This document shows positions 45,823 to 54,951 of a DNA stretch of 64,000 nt, piece by piece. The position numbers and the translations under genes were made by a program. Source of the stretch: Natronospirillum operosum (GTDB lineage Bacteria; Pseudomonadota; Gammaproteobacteria; Pseudomonadales; Natronospirillaceae); assembly GCF_004768465.1 (NCBI RefSeq), contig NZ_SRMF01000001.1, positions 230,032 through 294,031 on the forward strand, read 5' to 3'. The first letter of the stretch is position 1, and the number at the start of each line of letters is the position of its first letter. The notes below the pieces were generated by a model that was not told where the DNA came from, made no database searches, and was given only the letters and a program-made list of their open reading frames with translations.

Positions 45823-46968
45823 TCAGCCTCGCAGTATAACGCCTGGCTGCCGAGGTGTCAGGCGGGCCGGGGCGCCAGCGGGCAAGACGCAGTCATAGGG
45901 TGCGAGCACCTTGTACTCTGCCGGTGTGGTACCTGCGGTCTGCACGCGGTAGAAGTTGTCATGGCCGCGGAATTCCCGGCTGATGACTTCGCAGTTGGCG
46001 TCGCTGGCCGGGCTGGCCTCCAGGCTCAGGTGTTCCGGCCGCAGTGAGACCATGACCTCGCCCTGAGCCTCGGTGCTCAGGTTGATTTCACCCAGTGGAG
46101 ACTGGGCCTGCCGCCCCTGCGCCAGGCAGGGCAGCAGATTGGTGTGCCCGAGAAACTCGGCGACAAAGGCGGTTTCGGGCACATGGTAGACCGTCTCTGG
46201 TGTCCCGGTCTGGCACAGGCGGCCAGCCTGCATGACACCGACCCGGTCGGCAAAGGACAGCGCCTCGGCCTGATCATGCGTGACCAGAATTGCCGTGGTG
46301 CCGGCCTTCTTGAGCAACTGGCGGACTTCAATGCGGGTGCTTTCCCGCAGCGCTGCATCCAGGTTGGAAAAGGGTTCATCCAGCAGCACCAGTCTGGGCT
46401 CTGCCGCCAGGGTGCGGGCCAGGGCTGCTCGCTGTTGCTGGCCGCCCGAAAGCTCGTCGGGCATGCGTTCGGCGAAAGTGGCCAGGCCGACCAGTTGCAG
46501 CCACTCTCTGGCCCGTTCAGCGCGTTGAGCACGAGGTACCTGTTGCATGCCGAACATGACATTGCGCAGCAGGTTCAGGTGCGGAAACAGCGCATAGTCC
46601 TGAAACACAACACCAATATGGCGGTCGCGCGGTGCCAGTTCGAGCACGCTGCGCCCGTGGATCAGGACATCACCTGCATCGGGCGTTTCGAAACCGGCGA
46701 TCATGCGCAGCGTCGTGGTCTTGCCGCAACCGCTGGGACCCAGCAGCGCCAGTATCTCGCCCTCGTGCAGGTCAAAACTGACGTCCTGCACGGCAGCTGC
46801 ATCTTCGGCGCGGTAGCGTTTGGTCAACTGCTGCAGTTGCAGCAATGGGGCCGGGTCGGCGTTCTGCATGGAACCTCGCTTGTCTGCGGCCGCTGGCTGG
46901 GCCGCGGCGCTGTCATCATGATTCGCCTTCGGCTCCTGGAGCCGATGGCGGGGCAGTGCACTGTTCAT
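45823..46968 (-). CDS. fbpC: Iron(III) ABC transporter ATP-binding protein
   Basis: A 381-residue ABC ATPase. It has Walker A GPSGCGKTT, a Q-loop, the signature LSGGQQQRAALARTL, Walker B LVLLDEPFSNLD and a switch His in VTHDQAEAL. A C-terminal regulatory TOBE-like region (EVMVSLRPEHLSLE) follows. It energises ferric iron uptake with the adjoining permease, which it overlaps by four bases. The annotated ATG gives a 33-residue leader without homology. ATG 46869 (MQNADPAPLLQLQQ) has a good GAGG and may be the true start. Confidence 0.92.
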   Translation of the reverse strand: MNSALPRHRLQEPKANHDDSAAAQPAAADKRGSMQNADPAPLLQLQQLTKRYRAEDAAAVQDVSFDLHEGEILALLGPSGCGKTTTLRMIAGFETPDAGDVLIHGRSVLELAPRDRHIGVVFQDYALFPHLNLLRNVMFGMQQVPRAQRAERAREWLQLVGLATFAERMPDELSGGQQQRAALARTLAAEPRLVLLDEPFSNLDAALRESTRIEVRQLLKKAGTTAILVTHDQAEALSFADRVGVMQAGRLCQTGTPETVYHVPETAFVAEFLGHTNLLPCLAQGRQAQSPLGEINLSTEAQGEVMVSLRPEHLSLEASPASDANCEVISREFRGHDNFYRVQTAGTTPAEYKVLAPYDCVLPAGAPARLTPRQPGVILRG

Positions 46969-48572
46969 CGTTTGCTCTCCCGGCTCAGCATCAGGGCCAC
47001 CGTCAGGCTGGAAAATACGACTATGGCTGCTGCGAAGGGCGCCGCCTCAGCATACATGCCTTCGGTGGTGCGCGTGAATACGGTGACGGCCAGGGTGTCA
47101 TAGCCGGTCGGCCTGAGCAGGAAGGTGATCGGCAGTTCCTTCATCAGAAAGACGAACACCAGCACTACCCCGGTAATGACCCCGCGGTTGAGGCGCGGCA
47201 GCATGACGCGGAAAAAGGTCGACAGCGGCCCATGGCCCAGTGACTGGGCGGACTCTTCCAGATTGGGTCGGGTCTGCAGCAGTGACGAGCGAATAGGTCC
47301 CAGGGCCAGCGCCAGGGTGGCCATGACCCAGCCCAGAATCAGCAGCGGCACCGTCTGGTAGAGAAAGTGAGCCGTGTGCAGCGAAAAGAACACCAGTGCC
47401 AGACCCAGCGTCAGCGGCGGGATCGAATAACCGATATAGGCCGTGCGCTCCACGGCCGCGGCCAGCCGGGACGGGTAGCGCACTGACAGGTAGGCCACCG
47501 GTATGGCCAGCAGCGCCGCCAGTATGGCAGCGGGAATGGCTGCCGACGCCGAACGCAGGAAGGTGACGGGCACGTCCGTGAAGAAACTGATATCCGGCGG
47601 CGACAATACCAGCCAATAGGTCAGAATCAGGCTTGGCAGGCCCAGTGACACCAGCACCACTGCCAGCACAAACAGCCAGGCGGGCAGGGCCATCCAGCCC
47701 AGCCGCATGGGGCGGGCCTGACGCGCCGCTCCGGACCCGGTGCGGGCATACTTCTTCTTGTGCACCACGAAGGCTTCCAGCGCCACGAAGGTCAGAGCCA
47801 TGGCCAGCAGCATCAGGGACAGCCAGGCCGCATAGATGCGGTCCGAAGCGCTGGAGATCTGGGTATAAATGGCATAGCTGAACACTTCATAGCGCATCAA
47901 CGCGATGGCGCCGAAATCGCCCAGGGTATACAGCAGTATCACCAGCCAGCCGGCCAGCATGGCCGGCAGCAGGTGCGGCAGGGTGACACTGCGGAAAATA
48001 TGCCAGCGCGAATAGCCCAGACTGGCAGCACTTTCTTCCAGATTGGCATCCAGGCCGTGCAGGGCTGCGCGCAGGTTCAGAAACAGATAGGGAAAGGTGT
48101 AAAGACTGAGGGCTATGGTGGCCCCCCAATACCCCTGAATGCGGGGCAGTCGAACGCCGAACCACAGCGCCGAGACACCATGGAAACCACCTACGCTCAG
48201 CAGCGCATAGGCCATCACATAGCCCGGTACGGCCAGCGGCATGACCGCCAGCAGGGTCACCCAGCGGCGCCCGGGCAGGTCGGTTTTGACCACCAGCCAG
48301 GCCAGCGGCAGGGCAATAGCGGTACAGACAGCGGCAACGCCAAACATCAGGCGCAGCGTATTGAGCATCAGGTCCAGATTGCGCGGGCGGAAAACCAGAT
48401 GCTGAACGGTGGCCCAGTCGGCCTGCAGGGCGCGCAGCACCAGGTAGAACAGGGGCAGTGTCATCAGCACAATCACCAGTACCGAAGGCCACAGGATATA
48501 GGGCGGTATGCGGTGTCGTGCAGGTTTGAAGACGATGGCGGTCAGAATATTCACCTTACTGCCCGAAAACAA
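46965..48572 (-). CDS. fbpB: Iron(III) ABC transporter permease, fused double subunit
   Basis: A 535-residue inner-membrane permease with two homologous halves, each containing the EAA-type loop (LEESAASLGYSRWHIFRSVT and LEESAQSLGHGPLSTFFRVM). About twelve helices are expected, as in FbpB/AfuB. It passes ferric iron from the periplasmic receptor to the cytoplasm. The start is uncertain: the frame opens at TTG 48572, with GTG 48554 as alternative, and neither has a strong ribosome site. A Fur-like box lies directly upstream, so it may have its own promoter in addition to read-through from fbpA. Confidence 0.92.
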   Translation of the reverse strand: MFSGSKVNILTAIVFKPARHRIPPYILWPSVLVIVLMTLPLFYLVLRALQADWATVQHLVFRPRNLDLMLNTLRLMFGVAAVCTAIALPLAWLVVKTDLPGRRWVTLLAVMPLAVPGYVMAYALLSVGGFHGVSALWFGVRLPRIQGYWGATIALSLYTFPYLFLNLRAALHGLDANLEESAASLGYSRWHIFRSVTLPHLLPAMLAGWLVILLYTLGDFGAIALMRYEVFSYAIYTQISSASDRIYAAWLSLMLLAMALTFVALEAFVVHKKKYARTGSGAARQARPMRLGWMALPAWLFVLAVVLVSLGLPSLILTYWLVLSPPDISFFTDVPVTFLRSASAAIPAAILAALLAIPVAYLSVRYPSRLAAAVERTAYIGYSIPPLTLGLALVFFSLHTAHFLYQTVPLLILGWVMATLALALGPIRSSLLQTRPNLEESAQSLGHGPLSTFFRVMLPRLNRGVITGVVLVFVFLMKELPITFLLRPTGYDTLAVTVFTRTTEGMYAEAAPFAAAIVVFSSLTVALMLSRESKR

Positions 48573-48580
48573 AACCGGAA

Positions 48581-48595
48581 TGATAATGAGTTTCA
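48581..48595. promoter_or_regulatory. Second Fur-box-like site, upstream of fbpB
   Basis: TGATAATGAGTTTCA fits the 7-1-7 Fur pattern with a perfect left half (TGATAAT) and 5 of 7 bases in the right half. It lies 8 bases from the presumed fbpB start and would allow iron control separate from fbpA. Confidence 0.5.
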
Positions 48596-48699
48596 GCTTG
48601 GAAGCAAGTTGGACGCCCGTTTCAGAGCGGACTTCCTGCTCTGGATCAAGAGTCGGGATACTCTTGCTGTGAGAGCGGCAGCAGGTATCCCGGAAGAGC

Positions 48700-48728
48700 C
48701 CACTCCGGGCAGAACCCGCCCGGAGTGG
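48700..48728 (-). terminator. Hairpin between fbpA and fbpB
   Basis: CCACTCCGGGC and GCCCGGAGTGG form a perfect 11-bp stem around a 7-base loop, right after the fbpA stop (48738-48740). Such intercistronic hairpins in binding-protein operons usually keep receptor levels above permease levels. There is no long T-tract, so it is likely partial attenuation or mRNA protection. Confidence 0.6.
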
Positions 48729-48737
48729 TCTGTGCGT

Positions 48738-49733
48738 TTACAGCCAGCCTGCTTCGCGCAGCAGTTCCAGCGTACCGTCCAGATCGGCCAGGTCATCCAG
48801 GTCGATCACGGGGGCGCTTGCCAGTACCTCGGACAGGTCAGTCAGGTCCGGGTTGCTGATGACATCACTGCGTACCGAGTACTCGTTGACCACTGAAGTA
48901 AAGTACTGTTGCGCTGACTGAGTCAGCAGGTACTCGACAAACTGGACTGCGGCGTCCTGGTTGTCGCTGGCGTCCAACAGTGCAATACCGGCCACATTGA
49001 CCATGTTGCCGATATCACCCGAGGTGAAGAACTTCTGGCGTACCGGGTAGTCCGGGTTGTCGCCGGTGAAGCGCGGCAGGTAGTAGTTGTTGACCAAGGC
49101 ATAGTCGACTTCACCTTCGGCAATGGCAATCACCTGGGTGGTGTTGTTGCGGTAGACCTGAGCATCGTTGTCACGCAGGGCCTGCAGCCATTCCAGAGTG
49201 CGGTCATCGCCGTGTTCGACGCGCATGGCGGTGACAAAGGCCTGGAAGCTGCCGTTGGTCGGCGCGACACTGACGCGACCACGATATTCTTCATTGACCA
49301 GGTCGAACACGGACTCGGGATGTTCGGTTTCCGGTGCACGCTCCGGAGAATAGGCCAGTACCCGGGCCCGGCCGCTGGTGGCGACCCACTCGCCGGTGCG
49401 GCTGGTGTAGATGTCCGGCAGGTTGTCATAGACGTGCTCCGGCAGGGTAGCCAGCAGGCCGGCATTGGCCAGAGCGCCCATGGCGCCGGCATCCTGACCC
49501 CAGAACAGGTCGGCTGGAGTGCGGCTGCCTTCTTCCTGCAGCAGTACGGCCAGTTCGGAAGTGCCGCCATAGCGAACGTCTACCGAGAGGCCGGTATCGC
49601 GTTCGAATTGCTGCACGATCGGGCGTACGAAAGATTCGCCACGACCGGAATAAACGGTCAGGTCCGCGGCGGCGGCAGTGCCGGCCCAGAGACTGGTGGC
49701 GGCCACAGTGGCGGCGAGCAGGTGTTTGTACAT
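48738..49733 (-). CDS. fbpA: Iron(III) ABC transporter periplasmic binding protein
   Basis: A 331-residue ferric-binding receptor. A signal peptide (MYKHLLAATVAATSLWAGTA, cleaved after AAA) is followed by LTVYSGRGESFVRPIVQQFE, the usual start of FbpA-type proteins. The DLFWGQDAGAMGALANAGLL segment and the tyrosine pair in DYALVNNYYLPRF, expected to bind iron, are present. It is the first gene of the fbpABC set. A Fur box lies about 85 bases upstream, so expression should rise in iron starvation. Confidence 0.94.
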   Translation of the reverse strand: MYKHLLAATVAATSLWAGTAAAADLTVYSGRGESFVRPIVQQFERDTGLSVDVRYGGTSELAVLLQEEGSRTPADLFWGQDAGAMGALANAGLLATLPEHVYDNLPDIYTSRTGEWVATSGRARVLAYSPERAPETEHPESVFDLVNEEYRGRVSVAPTNGSFQAFVTAMRVEHGDDRTLEWLQALRDNDAQVYRNNTTQVIAIAEGEVDYALVNNYYLPRFTGDNPDYPVRQKFFTSGDIGNMVNVAGIALLDASDNQDAAVQFVEYLLTQSAQQYFTSVVNEYSVRSDVISNPDLTDLSEVLASAPVIDLDDLADLDGTLELLREAGWL

Positions 49734-49816
49734 GGAATCTCCTTATCAATGCGTGTTAGAGCTTTGTTGGGTTTGAGAATGGAGTCGGCAAAGCCGAAGA
49801 CGATAGAGAATATAAA

Positions 49817-49831
49817 TGAGAATTATTATTA
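49817..49831. promoter_or_regulatory. Fur box upstream of fbpA
   Basis: TGAGAATTATTATTA matches the 7-1-7 Fur consensus TGATAAT-N-ATTATCA at 12 of 14 half-site positions. It lies in the divergent region between fbpA and the TIGR03546 gene, within an AT-rich stretch typical of iron-regulated promoters. Confidence 0.75.
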
Positions 49832-49947
49832 TTGCAAACATGTTTTGAATGCATTCCAGGTGTACAGATTGCGTCGCAGACATGGCTCCAAACGAGCGGC
49901 AGGGCTATACTCGCCGCCAGGACATCTCATTACAGGGAGATCGTGTC

Positions 49948-50469
49948 ATGCTGGGTCCATTTCTCGGCCCCGTTGCCAAATTGCTCAAGGCCATCGCCTC
50001 CGAAGCCGGTCCCTGGCAGATTGCCTGGGGCTTTGCCCTGGGCATGTTGCTGGGGGTTACTCCGTTCTGGTTGCACAGCGTGGTCATTCTGCTGTTGCTG
50101 ATGGTGTTGCGGGTCAACTTCGCCAGTGCCCTGGCGGGTTGGGCCCTGTTCGGCCTGTTTGCGCTGGGTCTTGACTACGGCTCCCATGCGGTAGGGGAGT
50201 GGTGGCTGACGCATCCGGCCTGGCAGGACACCTGGACGGCGCTGTATCAGAGCCGGGCGCTGCAGCTGTGGCATTTTCACAACACCCTGATGCTGGGTAG
50301 CTGGGTCATCGGTCTGCTGTTGCTGGTACCGGTGGCGTATCTGGCCTACTGGTCCATTCCGCCGTTGCGCCTGCACGTCGTGCCGGTACTGCAGAAGTAT
50401 CACCTGCTCAGGGCCAACAAGGCCAACAGCTGGTACGGGCGCTTTGTCAATGTCTGGCGGAGGTTCTGA
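49948..50469 (+). CDS. TIGR03546 family membrane protein
   Basis: A 173-residue protein with three to four predicted helices (WGFALGMLLGVTPFWLHSVV, ILLLLMVLRVNFASALAGWA and VIGLLLLVPVAYLAYW). It belongs to the TIGR03546 family, nearly always next to TIGR03545, and has a DUF2062-like layout. The function is unknown; an envelope role is inferred. ATG 49948 is preceded by AGGGAGA at 49934-49940. It is followed after two bases by its partner gene. Upstream bases to 49849 are open but carry no homology. Confidence 0.9.
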   Translation: MLGPFLGPVAKLLKAIASEAGPWQIAWGFALGMLLGVTPFWLHSVVILLLLMVLRVNFASALAGWALFGLFALGLDYGSHAVGEWWLTHPAWQDTWTALYQSRALQLWHFHNTLMLGSWVIGLLLLVPVAYLAYWSIPPLRLHVVPVLQKYHLLRANKANSWYGRFVNVWRRF

Positions 50470-50471
50470 CC

Positions 50472-52325
50472 ATGGCTGGAATAACCTCGTTTACGCGTCT
50501 GTTCCGCTGGGGTGGACTGATTCCCTTTGTCGCCGTTGTGGGTGGCCTCTGGATCGGGGGCTATTTGTTTGCTGACGTCATTGCCCGCTCGCTGTTGCAG
50601 TCCAACCTGACCCGCATACAGGGCGCGCAGGTTGATGTGGGTAATGCCGATGTGGCCTGGCAGCCGTTCGGGCTGGTGGTGGACGATATCCAGATGACGG
50701 ACCCCAATCGACCCAGTCACAATGCGGTGCAGGTGGGGCAGGTGGCGATGCAGCTCGACCTCTGGGCGCTGCTGACCGGCAAGGTGCTGGTGGAATCGCT
50801 GGCGGTCGATGAGCTGCGTTTTGATACCGAGCGGGCCAGCCCGGGCCGGGTGATCACTCGTGCGCCCAAGCCGCAGCGGGAAGGGCCGACGGCAGCCCAG
50901 CGCGCCATGGATACCGTTGATCTGCCCAGTCCGCGCGACGCTCTGGAGCGCCATGGCCCGCTGGAAACAGAGGCTCGGGCCGCCGCCGCAACAGCCACCC
51001 GTGAACGTGTGGTCGGTAACGTATCCGAGCGGGGCGAGAACCTGCCGGATGATCAGACCCTGGCCTCGTACCGCCAGCGGGTAGAGCAACTGCAGAACCG
51101 CAACCTGAACAGTCTGGATGCCATTCAGCAGGTGCGCGCTGAGGTGTCCGAGCTGACAGCGGCAGTGGCTACCGACCGGCTGGCCATGGAGCAGTTCCTG
51201 AACAGCGTCGAGAGCGGTCAGCGGGATATCCGCTCGGCTCTGAATGAACTGCTGGCGGGTCCGGGAGAGGATATCGCCGCCATTCTGAATACCTACAACC
51301 TGACTCCGGACGGGCAGATTGCCCTGGCCGGCCTGCTGCTGGGCGAACAGTGGGCCCAGTGGATCGAACAGGGACAGCAGTGGTATGCCACGGCCCTGCC
51401 GTGGATCGAGCGTCTGCTGGAGCGTCGTCGTGACAGTCAGCAGACAGAGCGCCGCGGCGTGGACAGCTATTTCGTACTGTTCCCCGAAGAGAACCCGGTG
51501 CCCCGGTTCTGGTTGCGCGAGGCACGTATCTCGGCACACACAGACGGCGGTGACTGGGGCGGGCGCATCGTTGATCTGTCCAGCAATCCGGTTCTGATCG
51601 ACCGACCGGCCGTCATGGAGGCGCGCTCTACCCGGCTGGATGCGGCCGAAGCCGCGCAACTGGATATGATCTGGGATCGCCGTCAGGGCAATCAACTGGA
51701 TGTGCAGTTCAATATTGATCGCTGGCGCGTCTCCGGCTGGCAACTGGATCATGATGAGTTGCCGGTTGGCCTGCGTTCCGCACAGACTGACATGTCTCTG
51801 GATGCAAGCTGGCAGAATGGCTGGACCGGCGGCATGAACTGGCAATTCGGGCAGACCCGTTTTGGCATGCCGGCAGAATGGCGTTCGGGCAATCTGTTGC
51901 GCCAGGCGCTGGAGTCTGTCAATCAGTTTGATGTGCGAGCCGACTTCAGCGGCAATGCGGTCTTCCCCCGTACCCGCTGGTCGTCCGATCTGGATGATCG
52001 GGTCGCGAGTGCCGTGCGCGCCGCCGTGGGCGCTCAGGTTGCCGAGTGGGAAGGGCAACTGCGGGCCGAGCTGGACGACCGGCGGCGCGAACTGGAAGCC
52101 CCGGTACGCGCCGAGCTGGAGCGTCTGGATGCGCAGCGTGTCGAGTGGGAGCGCAAGCGTGATGCGCTCGACAATGATGTGCGTGCGGCCCTGGCGTCAC
52201 TTGAGCAGCGGGCGGTGGATGAACGCCGGGCGGTTGAGCAGCGGCTGGATCAGGAGCGCCGAGAGGCCGAACGCCGGGCCCGCCAGGAGATCGAAAACCG
52301 CGCCCGGGATGCCCTGCGGTTCTGA
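50472..52325 (+). CDS. TIGR03545 family protein (AsmA-like)
   Basis: A 617-residue protein of the TIGR03545 family. One N-terminal helix (GGLIPFVAVVGGLWIGGYLF) anchors it. A region like the AsmA/BAM-linked beta structures follows (RIQGAQVDVGNADVAWQPFG, VQVGQVAMQLDLWALLTGKV). A central helical part and a long charged coiled coil lie at the C-terminus (RRREAERRARQEIENRARDA). It is paired with TIGR03546 two bases upstream. Possible roles are lipid or protein transport between membranes by analogy with AsmA, but this is untested. Confidence 0.9.
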   Translation: MAGITSFTRLFRWGGLIPFVAVVGGLWIGGYLFADVIARSLLQSNLTRIQGAQVDVGNADVAWQPFGLVVDDIQMTDPNRPSHNAVQVGQVAMQLDLWALLTGKVLVESLAVDELRFDTERASPGRVITRAPKPQREGPTAAQRAMDTVDLPSPRDALERHGPLETEARAAAATATRERVVGNVSERGENLPDDQTLASYRQRVEQLQNRNLNSLDAIQQVRAEVSELTAAVATDRLAMEQFLNSVESGQRDIRSALNELLAGPGEDIAAILNTYNLTPDGQIALAGLLLGEQWAQWIEQGQQWYATALPWIERLLERRRDSQQTERRGVDSYFVLFPEENPVPRFWLREARISAHTDGGDWGGRIVDLSSNPVLIDRPAVMEARSTRLDAAEAAQLDMIWDRRQGNQLDVQFNIDRWRVSGWQLDHDELPVGLRSAQTDMSLDASWQNGWTGGMNWQFGQTRFGMPAEWRSGNLLRQALESVNQFDVRADFSGNAVFPRTRWSSDLDDRVASAVRAAVGAQVAEWEGQLRAELDDRRRELEAPVRAELERLDAQRVEWERKRDALDNDVRAALASLEQRAVDERRAVEQRLDQERREAERRARQEIENRARDALRF

Positions 52326-52374
52326 ATACAACAAGCGGTGTCGAATACCGAAAACTGGAATATAGAGGTGATTT

Positions 52375-53199
52375 GTGAACAGAGTGCTGTTGATTGTTGT
52401 GGTCGGGTTGATTTTCACTGCCGCTGCAGTGGGTGGTCTGAAAACGGCCATGACACCACCTGCCCCGCAGGCTGATGCGGTTGACGCAAGGATGGAAACC
52501 CGCCTGCAGGCCCTGGGTCTGACTGAGGAGCAGCTTGAAGATACGATCATCAGCGGGGTGGAGGCCTTTATTGCACGGCAGCAACAGGCGCAGCGGGAAG
52601 CCCAGCAGCAGGAGCTGCGGGCCGCAGCGGAAAATCTGCGCCCGGCCAGCCCAGACGAGGACTTTATTCAGGGCGACGAGAGTGCGGAGTTCTCACTGAT
52701 CGAGTATTCGGATTTCGAGTGCCCGTTCTGCAAGAGATTTCATGACACCGCCTCGTCATTCAATGCCAACAACGACAACCTGAACCGGGTCTATCGGCAC
52801 TTTCCGTTGCCCAATCACAACCCCCAGGCCATGCAGGCCGCGATTGGCGCCGAATGTGTCGGGCGGGAACTGGGCACAGAGGCCTACTGGGCCTTCAATG
52901 ATGCCTACTATGCCGGTACCCGTTCCGGTGGCCGTGGTCTGGAAGATCAGAGTGTGGCGGAGCTGATGGTGGCCACCGGCATGTCGAGCGAAGCCACCGA
53001 AAGCTGTCTGAGCGATCCCGAGATGCAGGCCCGGGTCGAGACCATGCTGGACGAAGGCCAGCGTGCCGGAGTCAGCGGTACGCCCGGCATCTTCATTCGG
53101 CACAACCCGACAGGACAGGCCCTGCGGGTGCCGGGTGCGGTACCATTGCCCGACCTGCAAGGCCGCTTTGACAGCTTTGCAGCCCAGACAGGCGGCTGA
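52375..53199 (+). CDS. DsbA/DsbG-like thiol-disulfide protein
   Basis: A 274-residue membrane-anchored thioredoxin-fold protein. A single N-terminal helix (RVLLIVVVGLIFTAAAVGGL) is followed by a charged linker. The redox domain starts near residue 95, with C116-P-F-C119 in SDFECPFCKRFHD, and the cis-proline is in VSGTPGIFIR. It should act on periplasmic cysteines as an oxidase or isomerase. The start GTG 52375 has GAGG at 52365-52368. It lies 50 bases after the TIGR03545 gene in the same direction, perhaps co-transcribed. Confidence 0.9.
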   Translation: MNRVLLIVVVGLIFTAAAVGGLKTAMTPPAPQADAVDARMETRLQALGLTEEQLEDTIISGVEAFIARQQQAQREAQQQELRAAAENLRPASPDEDFIQGDESAEFSLIEYSDFECPFCKRFHDTASSFNANNDNLNRVYRHFPLPNHNPQAMQAAIGAECVGRELGTEAYWAFNDAYYAGTRSGGRGLEDQSVAELMVATGMSSEATESCLSDPEMQARVETMLDEGQRAGVSGTPGIFIRHNPTGQALRVPGAVPLPDLQGRFDSFAAQTGG

Positions 53200-53215
53200 A
53201 GGAGCAAGCTCAATT

Positions 53216-53245
53216 CCGGTGCCCGGCCGTCTGCCAGGGCACCGG
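53216..53245. terminator. Bidirectional hairpin between convergent genes
   Basis: CCGGTGCCC and GGGCACCGG form a perfect 9-bp stem around a 12-base loop. It sits between the stops of the DsbA-like gene and the convergent acyltransferase gene. There is no marked T-tract on either side. Confidence 0.45.
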
Positions 53246-53247
53246 CG

Positions 53248-54126
53248 TCAGTGCTGAAGCGCCTCGAGACGCGCGTCTTTCCTGGCCCAGAGTTCGCTGA
53301 CCCACTGCTGAAAGGCCTGCCGATAGGCTTCGTTGTTCTGGTAGTCCCCCTGCCGCCACGCCGGCTCGACCGGCAACTGCTTCACTTCAATGTTGACTTG
53401 CCGAATCTGGCCACACAATAGCTTGAGGAAAGTCGGCTTGCCGTCCGGATAGTGGATGGTGACATCCAGAATATGATCGATCTGGTTGCCCATGGACTGC
53501 AGCACAAAGGCAATGCCACCGGCCTTGGGGCGCAGCAGATGCCGATAGGGCGACTGCTGACGGGCGTGCTTGGCCGGTGTAAAACGCGTGCCTTCGGGGA
53601 AATTGATCAGGGTGACCGGCATGTCACGGTAGCGCTCACAGGCCTGTTGCGTGGCCTGAAGGTCCTTGCCACGCAGGTGTGGCTTCTTTTTCAGGGTGGC
53701 CTGGGAATAGCGTTTCATGAACGGAAATTCCAGCGCCCAGAAGGCCAGCCCCAGCAGCGGTACCCAGATCAATTGCTGTTTCAGGAAAAACTTGTAGAAC
53801 GGCAGCCGCCGGTTGAACGTCTGCACCAGCGCCGGTATGTCGACCCAGGACTGATGATTGCAGACCAGCAGATAGGACTGGTTGCGGCTGAGTTGCGACG
53901 GGTCCGTGATGTGCCAGTGGATGGAGGTGAGGCGGTTGAACATCTGCTTGTTCGCCTCGGCCCAGGTCTCCGCAATCCACATCACTGCCAGTGAACAGAA
54001 GCGTCGGAATGCGGAGAGCGGGATGACCAGCTTGCAGAGGGCAATGATCATCATCGGTATGATGCCCAGAATGGTAAAGCTGAGCATCAGAGTGCCGGTC
54101 ATCAGACCGGTAAACAGGGACTTCAT
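53248..54126 (-). CDS. Membrane acyltransferase (PlsC/YihG-like)
   Basis: A 292-residue lysophospholipid acyltransferase family protein. A hydrophobic N-terminus (LMTGTLMLSFTILGIIPMMI) precedes motif I NHQSWVD (residues 90-96), a FKFFLKQQLIWVPLLGLAF-like segment, and motif III FPEGTRFT. Long helical tail residues follow. It matches E. coli YihG in layout and probably adds an acyl chain to a lysophosphatidate. ATG 54126 (MKSLFTGLMT) is chosen over the longer frame to 54165. Confidence 0.9.
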   Translation of the reverse strand: MKSLFTGLMTGTLMLSFTILGIIPMMIIALCKLVIPLSAFRRFCSLAVMWIAETWAEANKQMFNRLTSIHWHITDPSQLSRNQSYLLVCNHQSWVDIPALVQTFNRRLPFYKFFLKQQLIWVPLLGLAFWALEFPFMKRYSQATLKKKPHLRGKDLQATQQACERYRDMPVTLINFPEGTRFTPAKHARQQSPYRHLLRPKAGGIAFVLQSMGNQIDHILDVTIHYPDGKPTFLKLLCGQIRQVNIEVKQLPVEPAWRQGDYQNNEAYRQAFQQWVSELWARKDARLEALQH

Positions 54127-54328
54127 GAATCTGCACTTCCTCAGTGTTGCGGGGCCATGCTGCACATGGCGATCAGTTCTTTTTGTTCGGGTTCTGGTCG
54201 CGCGGTCGCGGTCGCCCGGGTTACTCCTTGCACTGCCGCCGCATTATAGCAAAGAGGATACTGATTTGACTCCGTTCGATATTCGACCATACTGGGGCTG
54301 TTGATCAAAACGATATGAGGACACTGCC

Positions 54329-54535
54329 ATGGATCTCGGTTCAGCCGCCTCAGTAGGGGCCTATGCCAGCCAGCGGGCGAATGCGGACGTACGCGAGGAA
54401 GCATCCCTGCGGGTTTTGCGCATGGCTCTGGATGGCCACGAAGACCGTGCTCTGCAACTGATAGAGAGTGTCACCCCGGCGGTTGAAAGCGCCGAGCTCT
54501 CCTCACTGGGGCAGCACATCAGTGTGCGCGCATAG
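54329..54535 (+). CDS. YjfB-family small protein
   Basis: A 68-residue protein resembling the YjfB putative motility family. The pattern SAASVGAYASQRANADVREE, then SLRVLRMALDGHEDRALQLI, matches members that begin with a short N-terminal helix and an A-x-Q repeat. The function is not established. It lies 18 bases ahead of cueR in the same direction. Family members often sit near flagellar genes, which is not the case here. Confidence 0.65.
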   Translation: MDLGSAASVGAYASQRANADVREEASLRVLRMALDGHEDRALQLIESVTPAVESAELSSLGQHISVRA

Positions 54536-54552
54536 GCAGGTAGCAGTTCTCC

Positions 54553-54951
54553 ATGCGCATCGGTGAAGCATCCAGAGCCTCCGGCCTGCCCAGCAAGACC
54601 ATCCGCTATTACGAAGAAATCGGCCTGCTCAGCAGCAAACGGCTGACCAACGGTTATCGAGATTATTCCGCCACCGACATTCAGGAACTTTGTTTTCTGC
54701 GCCGAGCTCGTGATCTTGGGTTCAGCATTGAAGACTGCCGCAGTCTGGTAGCGCTGCACAATAACCCGCAGCGTGCCAGCATGGATGTGCAGCGGGTGGC
54801 CCGGCATCGGCTGGCGGCTATTGATCAGCAGTTGGCCGATCTGGAAAGCATGCGCAAAACCCTGCTCGATCTGGTGGCCGACTGTCCGGGTGATCAATCT
54901 TCGGATTGCAGCATTCTGGAGGGCCTGGAAGAGGCTGCGGCCTCACGCTGA
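54553..54951 (+). CDS. cueR: Copper-responsive MerR regulator CueR
   Basis: A 132-residue MerR-family activator. The HTH is at residues 2-20 (RIGEASRASGLPSKTIRYYE), then a dimerisation helix. Cys111 and Cys119 in CPGDQSSDC are the two Cu(I) ligands, and Ser77 in NNPQRASMDVQR distinguishes monovalent-metal sensors. The overall alignment to E. coli CueR is clear. It would activate copper exporter or oxidase genes, none of which is in this window. Its last 9 bases overlap the stop of the convergent sigma-factor gene. Confidence 0.92.
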   Translation: MRIGEASRASGLPSKTIRYYEEIGLLSSKRLTNGYRDYSATDIQELCFLRRARDLGFSIEDCRSLVALHNNPQRASMDVQRVARHRLAAIDQQLADLESMRKTLLDLVADCPGDQSSDCSILEGLEEAAASR

